A stretch of 51,647 nt of DNA, from the NCBI GenBank assembly GCA_011049545.1, contig DRHQ01000047.1, forward strand, positions 1-51,647, in the 5' to 3' direction. This document shows positions 1 through 8,991 of the stretch, piece by piece. Position 1 is the first letter of the stretch. Each line of letters opens with the position of its first letter. A model generated the notes under the pieces. It was not told where the DNA came from, searched no databases, and saw only the letters and a list, made by a program, of their open reading frames with translations. This DNA is from Candidatus Aminicenantota bacterium (GTDB lineage Bacteria; Acidobacteriota; Aminicenantia; Aminicenantales; Aminicenantaceae). Position numbers and translations under genes: made by a program.

Positions 1-267
1 AAATTTTTATTCACAGCTGAAACATCATTATAGAAATCATCGAGGCTTAACAGAAAAACATAAAATATCCTATTTAAAATGGTATTGTTACTTGAAAAAT
101 GACCTTAATTAACAACAATTTGATAGTATTATGCCCGCAATGACATGGAATCAAGCAACTTTGCTTAAGCTAAAAGTAGCCTGTCCCCATTATTCAAGCA
201 ACTTTGCTTATGCTAAATGGAGCCTGGCTCCATTATTTGGCTCCATTATTCACGGCGTCATTATTCA
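1..267. repeat. Intergenic edge with short degenerate repeats
   Basis: No gene is supported here. Two near-identical copies of a 22-base unit (TCAAGCAACTTTGCTTAAGC type) lie at 151-172 and 194-215. A related form occurs at 3399-3417, next to the same porGDAB operon. Between and after the copies are the phrases GTAGCCTGTCCCC and AATGGAGCCTGGCTCCATT (a palindrome), which recur elsewhere in the window (about 35410, 13600, 51440). This looks like a decayed repeat family lying downstream of porB. Confidence 0.5.
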
Positions 268-1194
268 TTACAATTTTGCGAGTTTGTTCAGCTCTTCCCA
301 ATCTTCATCGACCTGCTTTTGGTATTTTTCTAAAACCCAGGCATTTTCTTCTTTAAAAAGATGGCGGAATCTCCCCTGGGGTTTGATCCATTCCAAAACT
401 GGCTTCTTCTCTTTAGGTAAATAATTAATCTTGTACTTTCCGTTTTCAACTTCATACAGAGGCCAGACACAGGTATCAACAGCAGTCTGTGCCAGTCGAA
501 TTCCCTGAGATTCATCACATTTCCATTCGGTCGGGCAGAGACAAAGAATATTCAGGAATGCAGGGCCTTCTGTTTCAAAAGCTTTTTGTGCTTTCTTGTA
601 AAGGTCCTGCCACCTGTTTGGACTGGCCTGAGCAACATAAGGAATGTTATGGGCAACCAAAATCTTTGTTAGATCCTTCTTGCGCTGTAATTTTCCAGGA
701 CTCTTTATCCCTTCGGGAGAAGTCGTAGCTGAGGCCCCCAAGGGAGTTGCCGAAGACCTTTGTCCTCCGGTGTTGGCATAAGCATTGTTGTCATAACAGA
801 CATAAACGATGTCGTGTCCTCTTTCCATAGCTCCCGACAGTGCCTGGAGTCCTATATCATAGGTTCCGCCGTCACCTCCAACACCTAAGAATTTTATCTT
901 CTTATCTTTGGGAATCCTTCCCTTATTTTTCAAAGCCTTGTACATGGATTCAACTCCCGCAATTGTCGCTGCTGCATTCTCAAAAGCACTGTGAATCCAG
1001 CTCACATTCCATGAAGTTCGGGGAAAAATGGTTGTGCAGACCTCAAGGCAACCCGTGGCGTTAGCAATGATAAGAGGGTCTTCAGTGGCCCTTAAAACGA
1101 TTCTAAAAATAAGGGGAATGCCGCAGCCCAAACACATTCCATGACCTGCGACCAATCTATCTTCCATCGCAGCTAAATCTTTTAACTTTGCCAT
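268..1194 (-). CDS. porB: 2-oxoacid:ferredoxin oxidoreductase, beta subunit
   Basis: Thiamine-diphosphate-binding beta subunit of a pyruvate-type ferredoxin oxidoreductase, which decarboxylates a 2-oxoacid with CoA and passes electrons to ferredoxin. The 308-residue protein starts with the GHGMCLGCG cysteine pair for a 4Fe-4S cluster. It carries the TPP/Mg motif GVGGDGGTYDIG followed by NNAYANTGGQRS, as expected of PorB. The ATG is preceded by AAGGAG. It is the last gene of a four-gene minus-strand operon (gamma, delta, alpha, beta) and lies 16 bases after alpha. Pyruvate is the likeliest substrate, but 2-oxoisovalerate cannot be excluded from sequence alone. Confidence 0.93.
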   Translation of the reverse strand: MAKLKDLAAMEDRLVAGHGMCLGCGIPLIFRIVLRATEDPLIIANATGCLEVCTTIFPRTSWNVSWIHSAFENAAATIAGVESMYKALKNKGRIPKDKKIKFLGVGGDGGTYDIGLQALSGAMERGHDIVYVCYDNNAYANTGGQRSSATPLGASATTSPEGIKSPGKLQRKKDLTKILVAHNIPYVAQASPNRWQDLYKKAQKAFETEGPAFLNILCLCPTEWKCDESQGIRLAQTAVDTCVWPLYEVENGKYKINYLPKEKKPVLEWIKPQGRFRHLFKEENAWVLEKYQKQVDEDWEELNKLAKL

Positions 1195-1210
1195 TTTTTT
1201 CTCCTTTTCC

Positions 1211-2392
1211 TTACTCTCTTAAATTTATGTATCCGTATATCTCCTCAACTTTCCCTGTTTCTGCAATCTTTTCCAGTTTCAAAGCTACTTCTTTAAAATG
1301 TTCTACTTTTATGTCCCTACCCCCAAGGCCATAAACATAATTCACGATATGCGGACGCTCCTTATGATCATAAAGAGCAGAGCGGACCTCGGTGAAAAGA
1401 GGGGCTCCAAAAGCTCCAGGACTCGAAGAACGGTCGAAAACAGCTACGGCCTTCATCTTCTTCAATGCCTCAGCGATTTTCTCATGGGGAAACGGACGAA
1501 AAACCCGAGGTTTTAGAAGTCCGATTCTCTTCCCGTCTGATCTTAACTCATCTATTGCGTCTTTACATGTTCCTGCTGCAGAGCTCATAACCACGATACA
1601 CAGCTCAGCATCATCCATCCTGTATTCCTCGAAAAAGCCGTATTCGCGGCCAAATTTCTGCCCGAACTCCTTGCCAACAGCTTCGATGACCGGGGGAGCA
1701 TTTTCAATGCCTTCAATCTGGTTTCTTTTGTGCTCAAAGTAATAATCGGTAAAATCAATGGGACCCACTGTCATCTTCCGGCTTGTATCCAGAAGAGGAT
1801 AGACAGGCTTGTACTCTCCGACAAACTTTTTGACTTTAGCGTCGTCCTCGACCTGGATGACTTCCAGGGAATGACTAATGATGAAGCCATCCAATCCAAC
1901 AAAAACCGGAGTTCTGACCTTCAAATCTTCTCCGATACGAAAGGCCTGAATAAAATTGTCGTAAGCTTCCTGGCAGTTCTCAGAATAGATCTGAATCCAT
2001 CCAGAATCTCTGGCACCCATGGTATCGCTGTGGTCGCCATGAATGTTTATCGGAGCACTTAAGGCGCGGTTAGCTATGGCTGCGACTATCGGAAGCCTCA
2101 AGCCGGCAGCAATGTAAAGCATCTCCCACATGAGTGCTAACCCCTGAGAACCAGTGGCTGTCATCACCCTTCCCCCTGCCGATGAAGCTCCGATGCAGAC
2201 GCTCATAGCGCTGTGTTCACTTTCCGGGCAGACAAATTCGCTTGTGATCAATCCATCTGCCTTAAATTTAGCGATTGTCTCAACGATTGCCGTGGATGGA
2301 GTGATGGGATAGGCTGCCACTACGTCAGGATCAATCTGTCTTACAGCTTCTGCTATCGACTGATTTCCGTTTAATGTTTTGAGGGTACTCAT
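1211..2392 (-). CDS. porA: 2-oxoacid:ferredoxin oxidoreductase, alpha subunit
   Basis: Alpha subunit (393 aa) with the pyrimidine-binding domain of the TPP enzyme. The N-terminal AAYPITPST motif is the classic PorA/VorA signature, and the ESEHSAMS and TGSQGLALM segments follow. The C-terminal transketolase-C-like domain is present (DRSSSPGAFGAP). It overlaps the delta gene by 4 bases (2389-2392), showing translational coupling. Length matches separately encoded archaeal-type alpha subunits rather than the fused bacterial NifJ form, which suits an anaerobe making or using acetyl-CoA. Confidence 0.93.
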   Translation of the reverse strand: MSTLKTLNGNQSIAEAVRQIDPDVVAAYPITPSTAIVETIAKFKADGLITSEFVCPESEHSAMSVCIGASSAGGRVMTATGSQGLALMWEMLYIAAGLRLPIVAAIANRALSAPINIHGDHSDTMGARDSGWIQIYSENCQEAYDNFIQAFRIGEDLKVRTPVFVGLDGFIISHSLEVIQVEDDAKVKKFVGEYKPVYPLLDTSRKMTVGPIDFTDYYFEHKRNQIEGIENAPPVIEAVGKEFGQKFGREYGFFEEYRMDDAELCIVVMSSAAGTCKDAIDELRSDGKRIGLLKPRVFRPFPHEKIAEALKKMKAVAVFDRSSSPGAFGAPLFTEVRSALYDHKERPHIVNYVYGLGGRDIKVEHFKEVALKLEKIAETGKVEEIYGYINLRE

Positions 2393-2703
2393 TCCGCACC
2401 CCCTTCAGCAAGCTTTGCTTCTTCTTTTACCATAATAATGGCTTTCTCTTTTGTTGGACACTCCACAGAACACATTCCACAACCTGTACAATAATCGTAA
2501 TTTATCCCTTTTACTTCGTCTCTTTCAACGAGGATGGCTGAATGCGGGCAGTAAAGCCAGCAAAAAAAGCACTGAATGCATTTTTCCTCTATAAACTGCG
2601 GCTTTTTCCCTGAACGCCAGGTCCCGGTTAAATTTTTGACGGAGTTTCCTGCATCAAGGTTTATGGTGCCGATTGTTAATTCCTTCCAGGTTTCTTTTTT
2701 CAT
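2389..2703 (-). CDS. porD: 2-oxoacid:ferredoxin oxidoreductase, delta (ferredoxin-like) subunit
   Basis: A 104-residue protein with two 4Fe-4S motifs: CIQCFFCWLYCP and CTGCGMCSVECP. This is the electron-wiring delta subunit that connects the catalytic alpha-beta core to soluble ferredoxin. It overlaps gamma upstream (2700-2703) and alpha downstream (2389-2392) by 4 bases each, so the cistrons are tightly coupled. The N-terminal extension (KELTIGTINLDAGNS) is typical of PorD. Confidence 0.93.
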   Translation of the reverse strand: MKKETWKELTIGTINLDAGNSVKNLTGTWRSGKKPQFIEEKCIQCFFCWLYCPHSAILVERDEVKGINYDYCTGCGMCSVECPTKEKAIIMVKEEAKLAEGGAE

Positions 2704-3275
2704 CCTTCTTTTACCTCCTTTAGAGCTCTGTCTATGGTTCGCACGTTCTTCTCAACAACTTCGGGCCTCAGCTTTTTTCCGAGAGAGATCCTTATCTTAT
2801 CTTTAAATTTTTTAAGGTCCATGAGCTCAGTGATTTTTACCAAGGCTGTGACCATGGGCACGTTGGGAATAGCTCTTCCCAGTTCATCCGAAGCTATGGT
2901 GTAAGCATCTAATGCATAAATTTTCCTTGCTCCTAAAGACAGTCTCTCTCGAATAAGAGAAATGTCAAAAGTGGTGTTCATCAGGAAAATCGCATCCTCT
3001 TTCGCCCCACCGCTTATATCCACAATACCCAGCAAGGATGGATCAGTGACCACGACAATATCAGGATTATAGACATGACTGTGCGTCCGGATGGGATTTT
3101 TGCTGATTCGGTTAAAAGCCAGGATGGGGGCACCTCTCTTTTCTGCCCCAAATTCGGGGAATGCCTGAACATATTTATCTTTTTCTGAAGAGAGCACATC
3201 TGCCAAAGTTACTGCTGCCGTAACAACTCCCTGGCCCGCACGACCGTGCCAGCGTATTTCAATTAACTCTTTCAT
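2700..3275 (-). CDS. porG: 2-oxoacid:ferredoxin oxidoreductase, gamma subunit
   Basis: First gene of the operon, 191 aa. The N-terminal motif RWHGRAGQGVVTAA and the segment FPEFGAEKRGAP are diagnostic for the gamma subunit domain (POR/KorC family). The ATG follows a GGAGG-type ribosome site just upstream (complement of ctcctttc). The sequence upstream (3276-3437) has no gene and holds fragments of the CAAGCAACTTTG repeat family; the operon promoter is probably there but I could not pick a convincing box pair. Confidence 0.93.
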   Translation of the reverse strand: MKELIEIRWHGRAGQGVVTAAVTLADVLSSEKDKYVQAFPEFGAEKRGAPILAFNRISKNPIRTHSHVYNPDIVVVTDPSLLGIVDISGGAKEDAIFLMNTTFDISLIRERLSLGARKIYALDAYTIASDELGRAIPNVPMVTALVKITELMDLKKFKDKIRISLGKKLRPEVVEKNVRTIDRALKEVKEG

Positions 3276-3437
3276 TTAGCCTCCTTTCTCTAAAATCTGG
3301 GCTTTGCCCCAAAGTCGCACGATTATATGTCATTGAGAACGACTAGAAGGAGCGAAGCAATGACATTAAAGGAATAAGCAATCCTGATTTTTCTATCAAG
3401 CAACTTTGGGACAATGCTAAATAATGAATAAAACATC

Positions 3438-4043
3438 TCATTCCTTGATTTCTGTCCTTCCTTCTAAAGCTTTTTTAATTGTAACTTGGTCGGCATAATC
3501 AATATCAGATCCTACTGGCAATCCCATGGCTAATCTTGTCAGCTTGATGTTGAAATCTTTTAAAATTTTCGCTAGATATACGGCTGTGGACTCACCTTCC
3601 ACAGTAGGGTTAGTAGCAATAATAATTTCCTTTATATTGCCCTCTTTTATTTTCTTCTCCAATTTCTCTGTCTTTAACTCATCGGGTCCTACTCCCTTTA
3701 AGGGAGAAAGAGCTCCTAAGAGAACATAATATCTTCCGGTGTAAATCTCGGTTTTTTCTATGGAGAATATATTAAACGGTTCTTCAACAATACAAAGGAC
3801 TTCGTCGTTTCGGCTCGAGTCAGTACAATAGTGACAAGGATCGACATGAGTCATGCTGTTGCAGATGGAACAGAAAAATGTGTTGCGCTTGGCTTCTTTT
3901 ATTGCTTTTGCCAATTTATCTGCTTCTTCCTGGGGAAGGCCAATGATATAAAATGCAATTCTCTGGGCAGTTTTGGCTCCGATGCTCGGAATTTTCTTCA
4001 GTTCCTCAATAAGGAGATTCAGAGGATGGGTTTGATCAATCAT
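3438..4043 (-). CDS. recR: Recombination mediator RecR
   Basis: 201-residue RecR, which with RecO loads RecA on gapped DNA. Visible in order: the N-terminal helix-hairpin-helix region (KKIPSIGAKTAQRIAFYI), a C4 zinc finger (CSIC...CHYC), and a Toprim domain (CIVEEPFN to NPTVEGESTA). It shares a single base with the preceding gene (TGATG stop/start overlap), the conserved dnaX-ybaB-recR arrangement of many bacteria. Confidence 0.95.
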   Translation of the reverse strand: MIDQTHPLNLLIEELKKIPSIGAKTAQRIAFYIIGLPQEEADKLAKAIKEAKRNTFFCSICNSMTHVDPCHYCTDSSRNDEVLCIVEEPFNIFSIEKTEIYTGRYYVLLGALSPLKGVGPDELKTEKLEKKIKEGNIKEIIIATNPTVEGESTAVYLAKILKDFNIKLTRLAMGLPVGSDIDYADQVTIKKALEGRTEIKE

Positions 4044-4354
4044 CAGAAAAGCCCAGGAATTTTAAGACCCATCCCAAATTTCCCCATTTTTTCGGATACG
4101 TTTTCGTCCACTTTTGTCCCGGCATCGTTAAATGCAGCAATGATCAAATCCTGGAGCATTTCAATATCATCTTTATTTACAACTTCCGGATCAATGCTGA
4201 TTGATAACAAACTTTTTGAGCCGTCAAGGGTGACAGTAACCATTCCGCCCCCGCTCGCCCCGTCTACTCTCATCTCTGCTAACTCTTTCTGGAGTTTATC
4301 CTGCATTTCCTTTGCAGTCTTTAACATTTTTTGTAAATTTGCCACATTTTTCAT
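4043..4354 (-). CDS. ybaB: YbaB/EbfC family nucleoid-associated protein
   Basis: 103-residue small DNA-binding protein of the YbaB/EbfC family. It contains the characteristic [25 protein letters not shown] core strand region preceded by a helix rich in Met, Gln and Lys ([16 protein letters not shown]). It is sandwiched between dnaX (4-base ATGA overlap) and recR (1-base overlap), so all three should be translated from one message. Role in the cell: nucleoid binding; the link to RecR is by context. Confidence 0.93.
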   Translation of the reverse strand: MKNVANLQKMLKTAKEMQDKLQKELAEMRVDGASGGGMVTVTLDGSKSLLSISIDPEVVNKDDIEMLQDLIIAAFNDAGTKVDENVSEKMGKFGMGLKIPGLF

Positions 4355-5808
4355 TTTTTTCTCCCTAAATCGAAAGGCAATTTATTTTTATCATCCTCAG
4401 CTTTTTTTATGGGTTTAATCGAAAGCACCTGTGCCTTGAATTTATCCATAAAAGACTGAACAGATGGATCCTTCATAGCTGCTTCAATTTCTCGCTCCTT
4501 TTTTCCCTTATCTTCTTCGAATTTATTGGGTGTCATTTCGTTTATTTTCTGATTAGATACCTCTGGAGCTTTTTCTTCCAGCACCTTTTCTTCTAGCACT
4601 TTTTCTTCCAGCGCTTTTTCTTTCTGGAAAGTAATTTTGTTGAATTCTTTTCCAGATGGAGATTTCAGCTCTTTCTTAATATCTTCTAATTCCTGGATGA
4701 CGTCTTTCAACGGCGTAATCTTTTTAAAATGGCTCAATTTAACCACGAAAACTTCTAAATAAATCCTGGGGTGGGAAGAGAATTTCAACCCCGGTTCTCC
4801 CTGTTGAAGGGCAACGAGATAACGTAGCAACTCCTCTTCGGAAGCTTTCTTTGCTTCTTCTTTTAAATCATTCATGTCTTCTTCATTCAAAGATAACAAA
4901 TCCTGCGGATTCTTGACCGATCTGACCAGAAGTAAATTCCTAAAATGTTGAACGAGTTCTTTATAAAAAAATCGAAGGTCATAGCCGCTTTCTATCACTT
5001 TTTCCACGAGTGGAAAAACTTCATCAGGCTTTTCTTCCAGGATTGTTTTTGAAAAGGCAAAAAGGAGGTCTTTGCTGATGGTTCCTAATATCTCTTTTAA
5101 ATCCTCATCATTTATGACTTCTCCCGAAAAGGCAACTGCTTTGTCAAGCAAGCTCTGAGCATCTCTTAAACTTCCATCTGCGGCGTCGGCAATAAGGCTT
5201 AAACCGGAGGATGATATCTTTATTTTCTCTTTTTGAGAAATGTCTACTAAATGATTGATTACCTCTTTCTGAGAGATTTTTTTAAATTCAAAGTGCTGAC
5301 ATCGAGATATGATCGTGGCCGGGACCTTATGTAATTCAGTGGTCGCAAAAATAAAAACAGTATGGGGTGGAGGCTCTTCCAGAGTTTTTAAAAGTGCATT
5401 GAAGGCTGGAGTAGTTAGCATATGGACTTCATCAATGATAATAACCTTAGAACGGCTGTGGATAGGTTTATATTTTACTCCTTCACGAAGCGATCTTACC
5501 TCATCAATCCCCCGGTTAGATGCCCCGTCAATTTCGAGAACATCCACAGAACGGTCCTCGCTAATTGCCTTGCATAATTCACATTTATTACAGGGAGTAG
5601 GCGTTGGACCAAGCTGACAGTTCAAAGCTTTAGCTAAGATCCGAGCAGCAGTCGTTTTTCCTACTCCCCTCATTCCAGAAAAAATATAAGCTTGAGCAAC
5701 CCTGTTGTTTTTGATAGCATTCTGGAGCGTTTGAACAACAGGTTTTTGGCCGATCATCTCCTCGAAAGTCTTGGGTCTATATTTTCGGGCAAAAATAAGA
5801 TATGTCAT
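4351..5808 (-). CDS. dnaX: DNA polymerase III subunit gamma/tau
   Basis: Clamp-loader ATPase, 485 aa. Walker A is at residues 45-52 (GMRGVGKT), the zinc module uses C64, C73, C76 and C79, and the Walker B/DEVH box is near 126-129. Domain III follows to about residue 370. The C-terminal third is Lys/Glu rich and contains a short repeated unit ([11 protein letters not shown]) before a final conserved segment ending in LPFDLGRKK. It leads the dnaX-ybaB-recR operon. No frameshift-slippery heptamer was positively identified, so whether a shorter gamma form is made is unknown. Confidence 0.94.
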   Translation of the reverse strand: MTYLIFARKYRPKTFEEMIGQKPVVQTLQNAIKNNRVAQAYIFSGMRGVGKTTAARILAKALNCQLGPTPTPCNKCELCKAISEDRSVDVLEIDGASNRGIDEVRSLREGVKYKPIHSRSKVIIIDEVHMLTTPAFNALLKTLEEPPPHTVFIFATTELHKVPATIISRCQHFEFKKISQKEVINHLVDISQKEKIKISSSGLSLIADAADGSLRDAQSLLDKAVAFSGEVINDEDLKEILGTISKDLLFAFSKTILEEKPDEVFPLVEKVIESGYDLRFFYKELVQHFRNLLLVRSVKNPQDLLSLNEEDMNDLKEEAKKASEEELLRYLVALQQGEPGLKFSSHPRIYLEVFVVKLSHFKKITPLKDVIQELEDIKKELKSPSGKEFNKITFQKEKALEEKVLEEKVLEEKAPEVSNQKINEMTPNKFEEDKGKKEREIEAAMKDPSVQSFMDKFKAQVLSIKPIKKAEDDKNKLPFDLGRKK

Positions 5809-6125
5809 TTTCTCAGGTTTGAAAGGTTAGATAAGGAAACTGCGCTCCTATTATTTGAACAAAATATATTATCACAATTCGCTATGAATTCAAAAACTAT
5901 TTTAATAAAGGGATGTTCCCAAAGGGGACACTCTTTACCAGAGAACGCCGTAAAGCCCCTTGCTTTAGCAATGGGGAGTTGTCAAACTTCACATTCAAGA
6001 TATATGGAATGTCACATTTTAGAGCGACCCTTTTTTACCGTCCCTTTTTTTATTTTTTGCTTTTTTTATAATAGGATGTCCTTTTGGGGAACGTCCCCCA
6101 TTGATACATTTATATCGTTTTAGAC
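5809..6125. repeat. Gene-free divergent intergenic region with relic repeats
   Basis: 317 bases between divergently transcribed dnaX and the DMT transporter gene. It must hold promoters for both, but no strong box pair stands out. It contains two inverted-looking relic phrases, GGATGTTCCCAAAGGGGACA (about 5910) and GGATGTCCTTTTGGGGAACGTCC (about 6074), resembling decayed palindromic repeats. No ORF here has a ribosome site or recognisable product. Confidence 0.4.
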
Positions 6126-7004
6126 ATGGATAAAAAAAAGAGCCTTTTTGAGATTCATGCAGCTGTTTTGTTGTTCGGATTAGCCGGACTTTTCGGTAAA
6201 TGGCTCATCCTCTCTCCTTTTATCATCGTCTTAGGCCGTGTTTTTTTTGCCAGCATAACCCTAGCCCTACTTCTCTGGTTCTCAAAGCAAAGCATGAAGG
6301 TCTCGCCCAAAAAAAATTATCTAAGCTTTATCTTTCTCGGATTAATCCTCGCTGTTCACTGGGTTTCTTTTTTTAAATCGATCCAGATCTCTACGGTAGC
6401 CGTAGGCCTTTTTTCTTTCGCAACCTACCCTGTCTTCACAACTTTTCTTGAACCTCTATTACTCAAGGAAAAAATTGTCAAAATGAATATTTCTTTCTCG
6501 TTATTTTGTGTTATTGGAGTATTCTTAATCATCCCTAGTTTTGGTCTTGATAATTCCACCTTTGTTGGAGTCCTCTGGGGCCTTCTTTCCAGTATAACTT
6601 TTGCAGTGCTTACAATTCTGAACAGAAAACTCACTCAGCATTTCTCAAGTCTGCTCATAGCCTTTTACCAGGACTTCTTTGCCATGCTGTTCCTCCTCCC
6701 TTTCTACTTTGTGCTCCGGCCTGCTTTAAATACAAACGACATTCTTCTCCTTTGTGTCCTTGGAGTGTTTTGCACTGCAGGCTCTCACACTCTCTTTATA
6801 AAAGGAATGAAGCGCATGAAAGCTCAAACCGCAAGCATGATCCACTTTCTTGAACCTGTTTATGGAATTATCTTCGCGTTTTTCCTTCTTCATGAAATTC
6901 CTTCTCTCCGGATAATCTTAGGGGGAATCATTATTTTATCGGGTCAGATTTTAATAATTTTAAGAATTTTTAAAAGGAGGAAAAAAGATGTACACAAAGT
7001 TTGA
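6126..7004 (+). CDS. DMT superfamily (EamA) transporter
   Basis: 292-residue integral membrane protein with about ten hydrophobic segments arranged as two EamA repeats. Typical signatures are FAISTLALLLW-like helix 2, VHWVSFFKSIQISTVAVG in the first repeat and SMIHFLEPVYGIIFAFFLLHE in the second. Family members export small metabolites or amino acids; the substrate cannot be told. The 3' end overlaps the thioesterase gene by 17 bases, so the two are probably co-transcribed and coupled. Confidence 0.88.
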   Translation: MDKKKSLFEIHAAVLLFGLAGLFGKWLILSPFIIVLGRVFFASITLALLLWFSKQSMKVSPKKNYLSFIFLGLILAVHWVSFFKSIQISTVAVGLFSFATYPVFTTFLEPLLLKEKIVKMNISFSLFCVIGVFLIIPSFGLDNSTFVGVLWGLLSSITFAVLTILNRKLTQHFSSLLIAFYQDFFAMLFLLPFYFVLRPALNTNDILLLCVLGVFCTAGSHTLFIKGMKRMKAQTASMIHFLEPVYGIIFAFFLLHEIPSLRIILGGIIILSGQILIILRIFKRRKKDVHKV

Positions 7005-7395
7005 TTCTGAAATAATTGTTCGACCGAGTGAGATCGATATAAACCGCCATGTCCACCAATCTGTCTACTTTGATTATGTTTTATTTGCCCGGTGGGATCA
7101 GATGAAACGATGTTATAAAATGTCGATGGAAGAGTTTTTCAAAAGGGGCTACTCCTGGGCAACAAAATCCGCCTACTTCGAATTCAATAAACCTATCTTT
7201 TTAGGAGATAAGATTATTGTCAGAACCTGGGTTGAAGGTGCAAAGCAGAAAAGTGTGAAAGTTTGCTTTCAAATCCTGAAAAAAGAGACCGAAAAAATAG
7301 CTGCGGAAGGTTACTTTGTATACGTTCTCATAAACGCAAAAACAGGAAAACCTGAGAATATCCCTGAAGATATCATAAAAATATATTCTGTGTAG
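6988..7395 (+). CDS. Acyl-CoA thioesterase, 4HBT hot-dog family
   Basis: 135 residues with the hot-dog fold signature of the YbgC/4-hydroxybenzoyl-CoA thioesterase family: an N-terminal RPSEIDINRHVHQSVYFDY segment (D and H in the usual catalytic neighbourhood) followed by the WATKSAYFEFNKPIFLGDKI strand-helix. A strong AAAGGAGG site lies inside the end of the upstream transporter gene, fixing the ATG. Probably hydrolyses an acyl-CoA; the exact acyl group is unknown. Confidence 0.85.
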   Translation: MYTKFDSEIIVRPSEIDINRHVHQSVYFDYVLFARWDQMKRCYKMSMEEFFKRGYSWATKSAYFEFNKPIFLGDKIIVRTWVEGAKQKSVKVCFQILKKETEKIAAEGYFVYVLINAKTGKPENIPEDIIKIYSV

Positions 7396-7414
7396 CAAAA
7401 ACCAAAAAGCTGCG

Positions 7415-8627
7415 TTATTTCTCTATTTTCTTTTTGACAGTTTTCTTCTCTGCCTTCTTCTTATCATCTTTCTTTTTCTTTACGACTTTTTTCTTTTCTT
7501 CTTCATGCCTCTTTTTTATATTGGTTTTTTCCTCTGTGTGGCTTTTTTGAAGCTGAATAACTTTTTCTTTGTGGTCTCTCTCGACTCTCTTTTTCACGGC
7601 AGATGTCCTGGCAGTTTTCCTCTCTGTTTCTAATTTCTGTTCGAGTTCCTTCTTTTCCCTCTGCTGGCTTCTCTCCAGAATTCTGATCTCTCGCTCTTGA
7701 GCATCTCTTAGATTCTTTTCTCTTTCAGCAGCCGATACCTTTTTATCGGTTTTTCTGATTACAGTTCTTCCTCCTGATATCCTTGCTTTTGCTTCATCTT
7801 TTCTTACGACTGTCTTGGGCTTCGCAGTCTCACTCTTTCTTATCTTTGGTCTGTATACCTCAAGTTGTCCGGCTTTTATTCTTCTTACCTCTGCTTTATT
7901 TATATCCTTGAGTTCATATTTTGAAATCTGCTTCTTGGTTATCCTTCGGACTCGATCAATACTGACGCCTTCGTTGACGACTCTATTGTTCCGGACGTAA
8001 ATATTCGTTTTATGGACCGTATACCTGATGATGGTTCTATTTCGCTCATACGGATATACATGGAGATGGAGAGAGGTATCCAAAAAATAATTACCATCTA
8101 CAAAAACCCAGTGTGAAGCGGGGATGGAAAAAGCAGTATGTCTGACTCCAACTCCCGCGACAAAAGGGACTCCGGGTGGAAGAGGAGCCCATCCTATATA
8201 CATATTACTACTGCGCCAGGTGACCCAGCCAGGTCCCCAGACGTTCCCAGGTATCCAGAACCAACCAAAGTCTCTATTCCAGTCCCACCGTCCATAATGA
8301 AAAGGAGCCCAACCCCATATAATCCGAGAGCGCCACATCCAGCCATAGTCTGTCCAAACCCAACGTCCACGGGTATAAGGACAGCCAGCCGTAGGGCACG
8401 TCGCGGGGGATCCACACATACCCATAAGGACGAGAATAGACCCACATTCCATGCGGAGAAAGATAATCATAAAAATAAGAAACATCCAGACCTGGAGAGA
8501 CATCATCATATGGTGCTTCGTAATATTCTTCCTCTGGGGGTATACCTTCTTCTTGAAAAGGGACATAAACAAGACAGCTTGCAGTAAAAATTAGACCTAA
8601 TAAAACGATAAACATATGTTTTTTCAT
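7415..8627 (-). pseudogene. DUF6600-type WxW-rich lipoprotein, interrupted by a 1-base frameshift
   Basis: Two overlapping reading frames (8627 to about 8384, then about 8382 to 7415) together encode one protein of about 404 aa. It starts with a lipoprotein signal peptide (lipobox TASC). A tandem W/Y/G/P-rich domain follows (YGYVWIPRDVPYGW, GRWVWTDYGWMW, YIGWAPLPPG), as in DUF6600 proteins of Acidobacteriota-like bacteria, and the tail is a long Lys/Glu/Arg coiled coil. The break lies in VPYGW-(R)-PYTRGRW: removing one A at 8383 (plus strand) turns CTGT into CGT and restores the family reading VPYGWRPYTRGRW. It is either a recent mutation or a sequencing/assembly error. Likely role: outer-membrane or periplasmic surface protein. 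Confidence 0.72.
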
Positions 8628-8725
8628 GGCAATTCCTCTTTCGTTGACATAGTTGATATATTATTTATAGTAAAGCAGTAGAGCTTTTTTTTCAATTCGA
8701 AAATTGTAACTGTATTGAATTGATT

Positions 8726-8991
8726 GTAGGGATTTGATGAATCAAATCTCAACAATAAATGAATCAAACTTTTTCTCTTGGTGTAGGGGCTTGATTTATC
8801 AAGCCCACATTTTCACAAATAAATTAGTGGATTAAATAAATCAAAACCCGGCGTGCATAATTAAAGGTGGATTTGATGAATCAAACACCTACAAAAAAAA
8901 GGTCTGCCCGCAATTATTCAAGTTTTGCAAGTCTGACCCCATTGTTACCAATTATTCAAGTTTTGCAAGTTTTGCAAGTCTGACCCCATTG
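8726..8991. repeat. Cluster of intergenic palindromic repeats
   Basis: Between the lipoprotein and rocD genes, no coding sequence is supported from 8628 to 8991. Three copies of the palindromic family (TAGGGATTTGATGAATCAAATC form at about 8726-8753, TAGGGGCTTGATTTATCAAGCC at 8782-8809, GTGGATTTGATGAATCAAACACC at 8864-8893) are followed by two direct copies of ATTATTCAAGTTTTGCAAGT plus TCTGACCCCATTGTTA (8913-8946 and 8950-8994). The second copy is longer by a duplicated TTTTGCAAG. The last repeat runs into the rocD stop codon. Confidence 0.8.
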
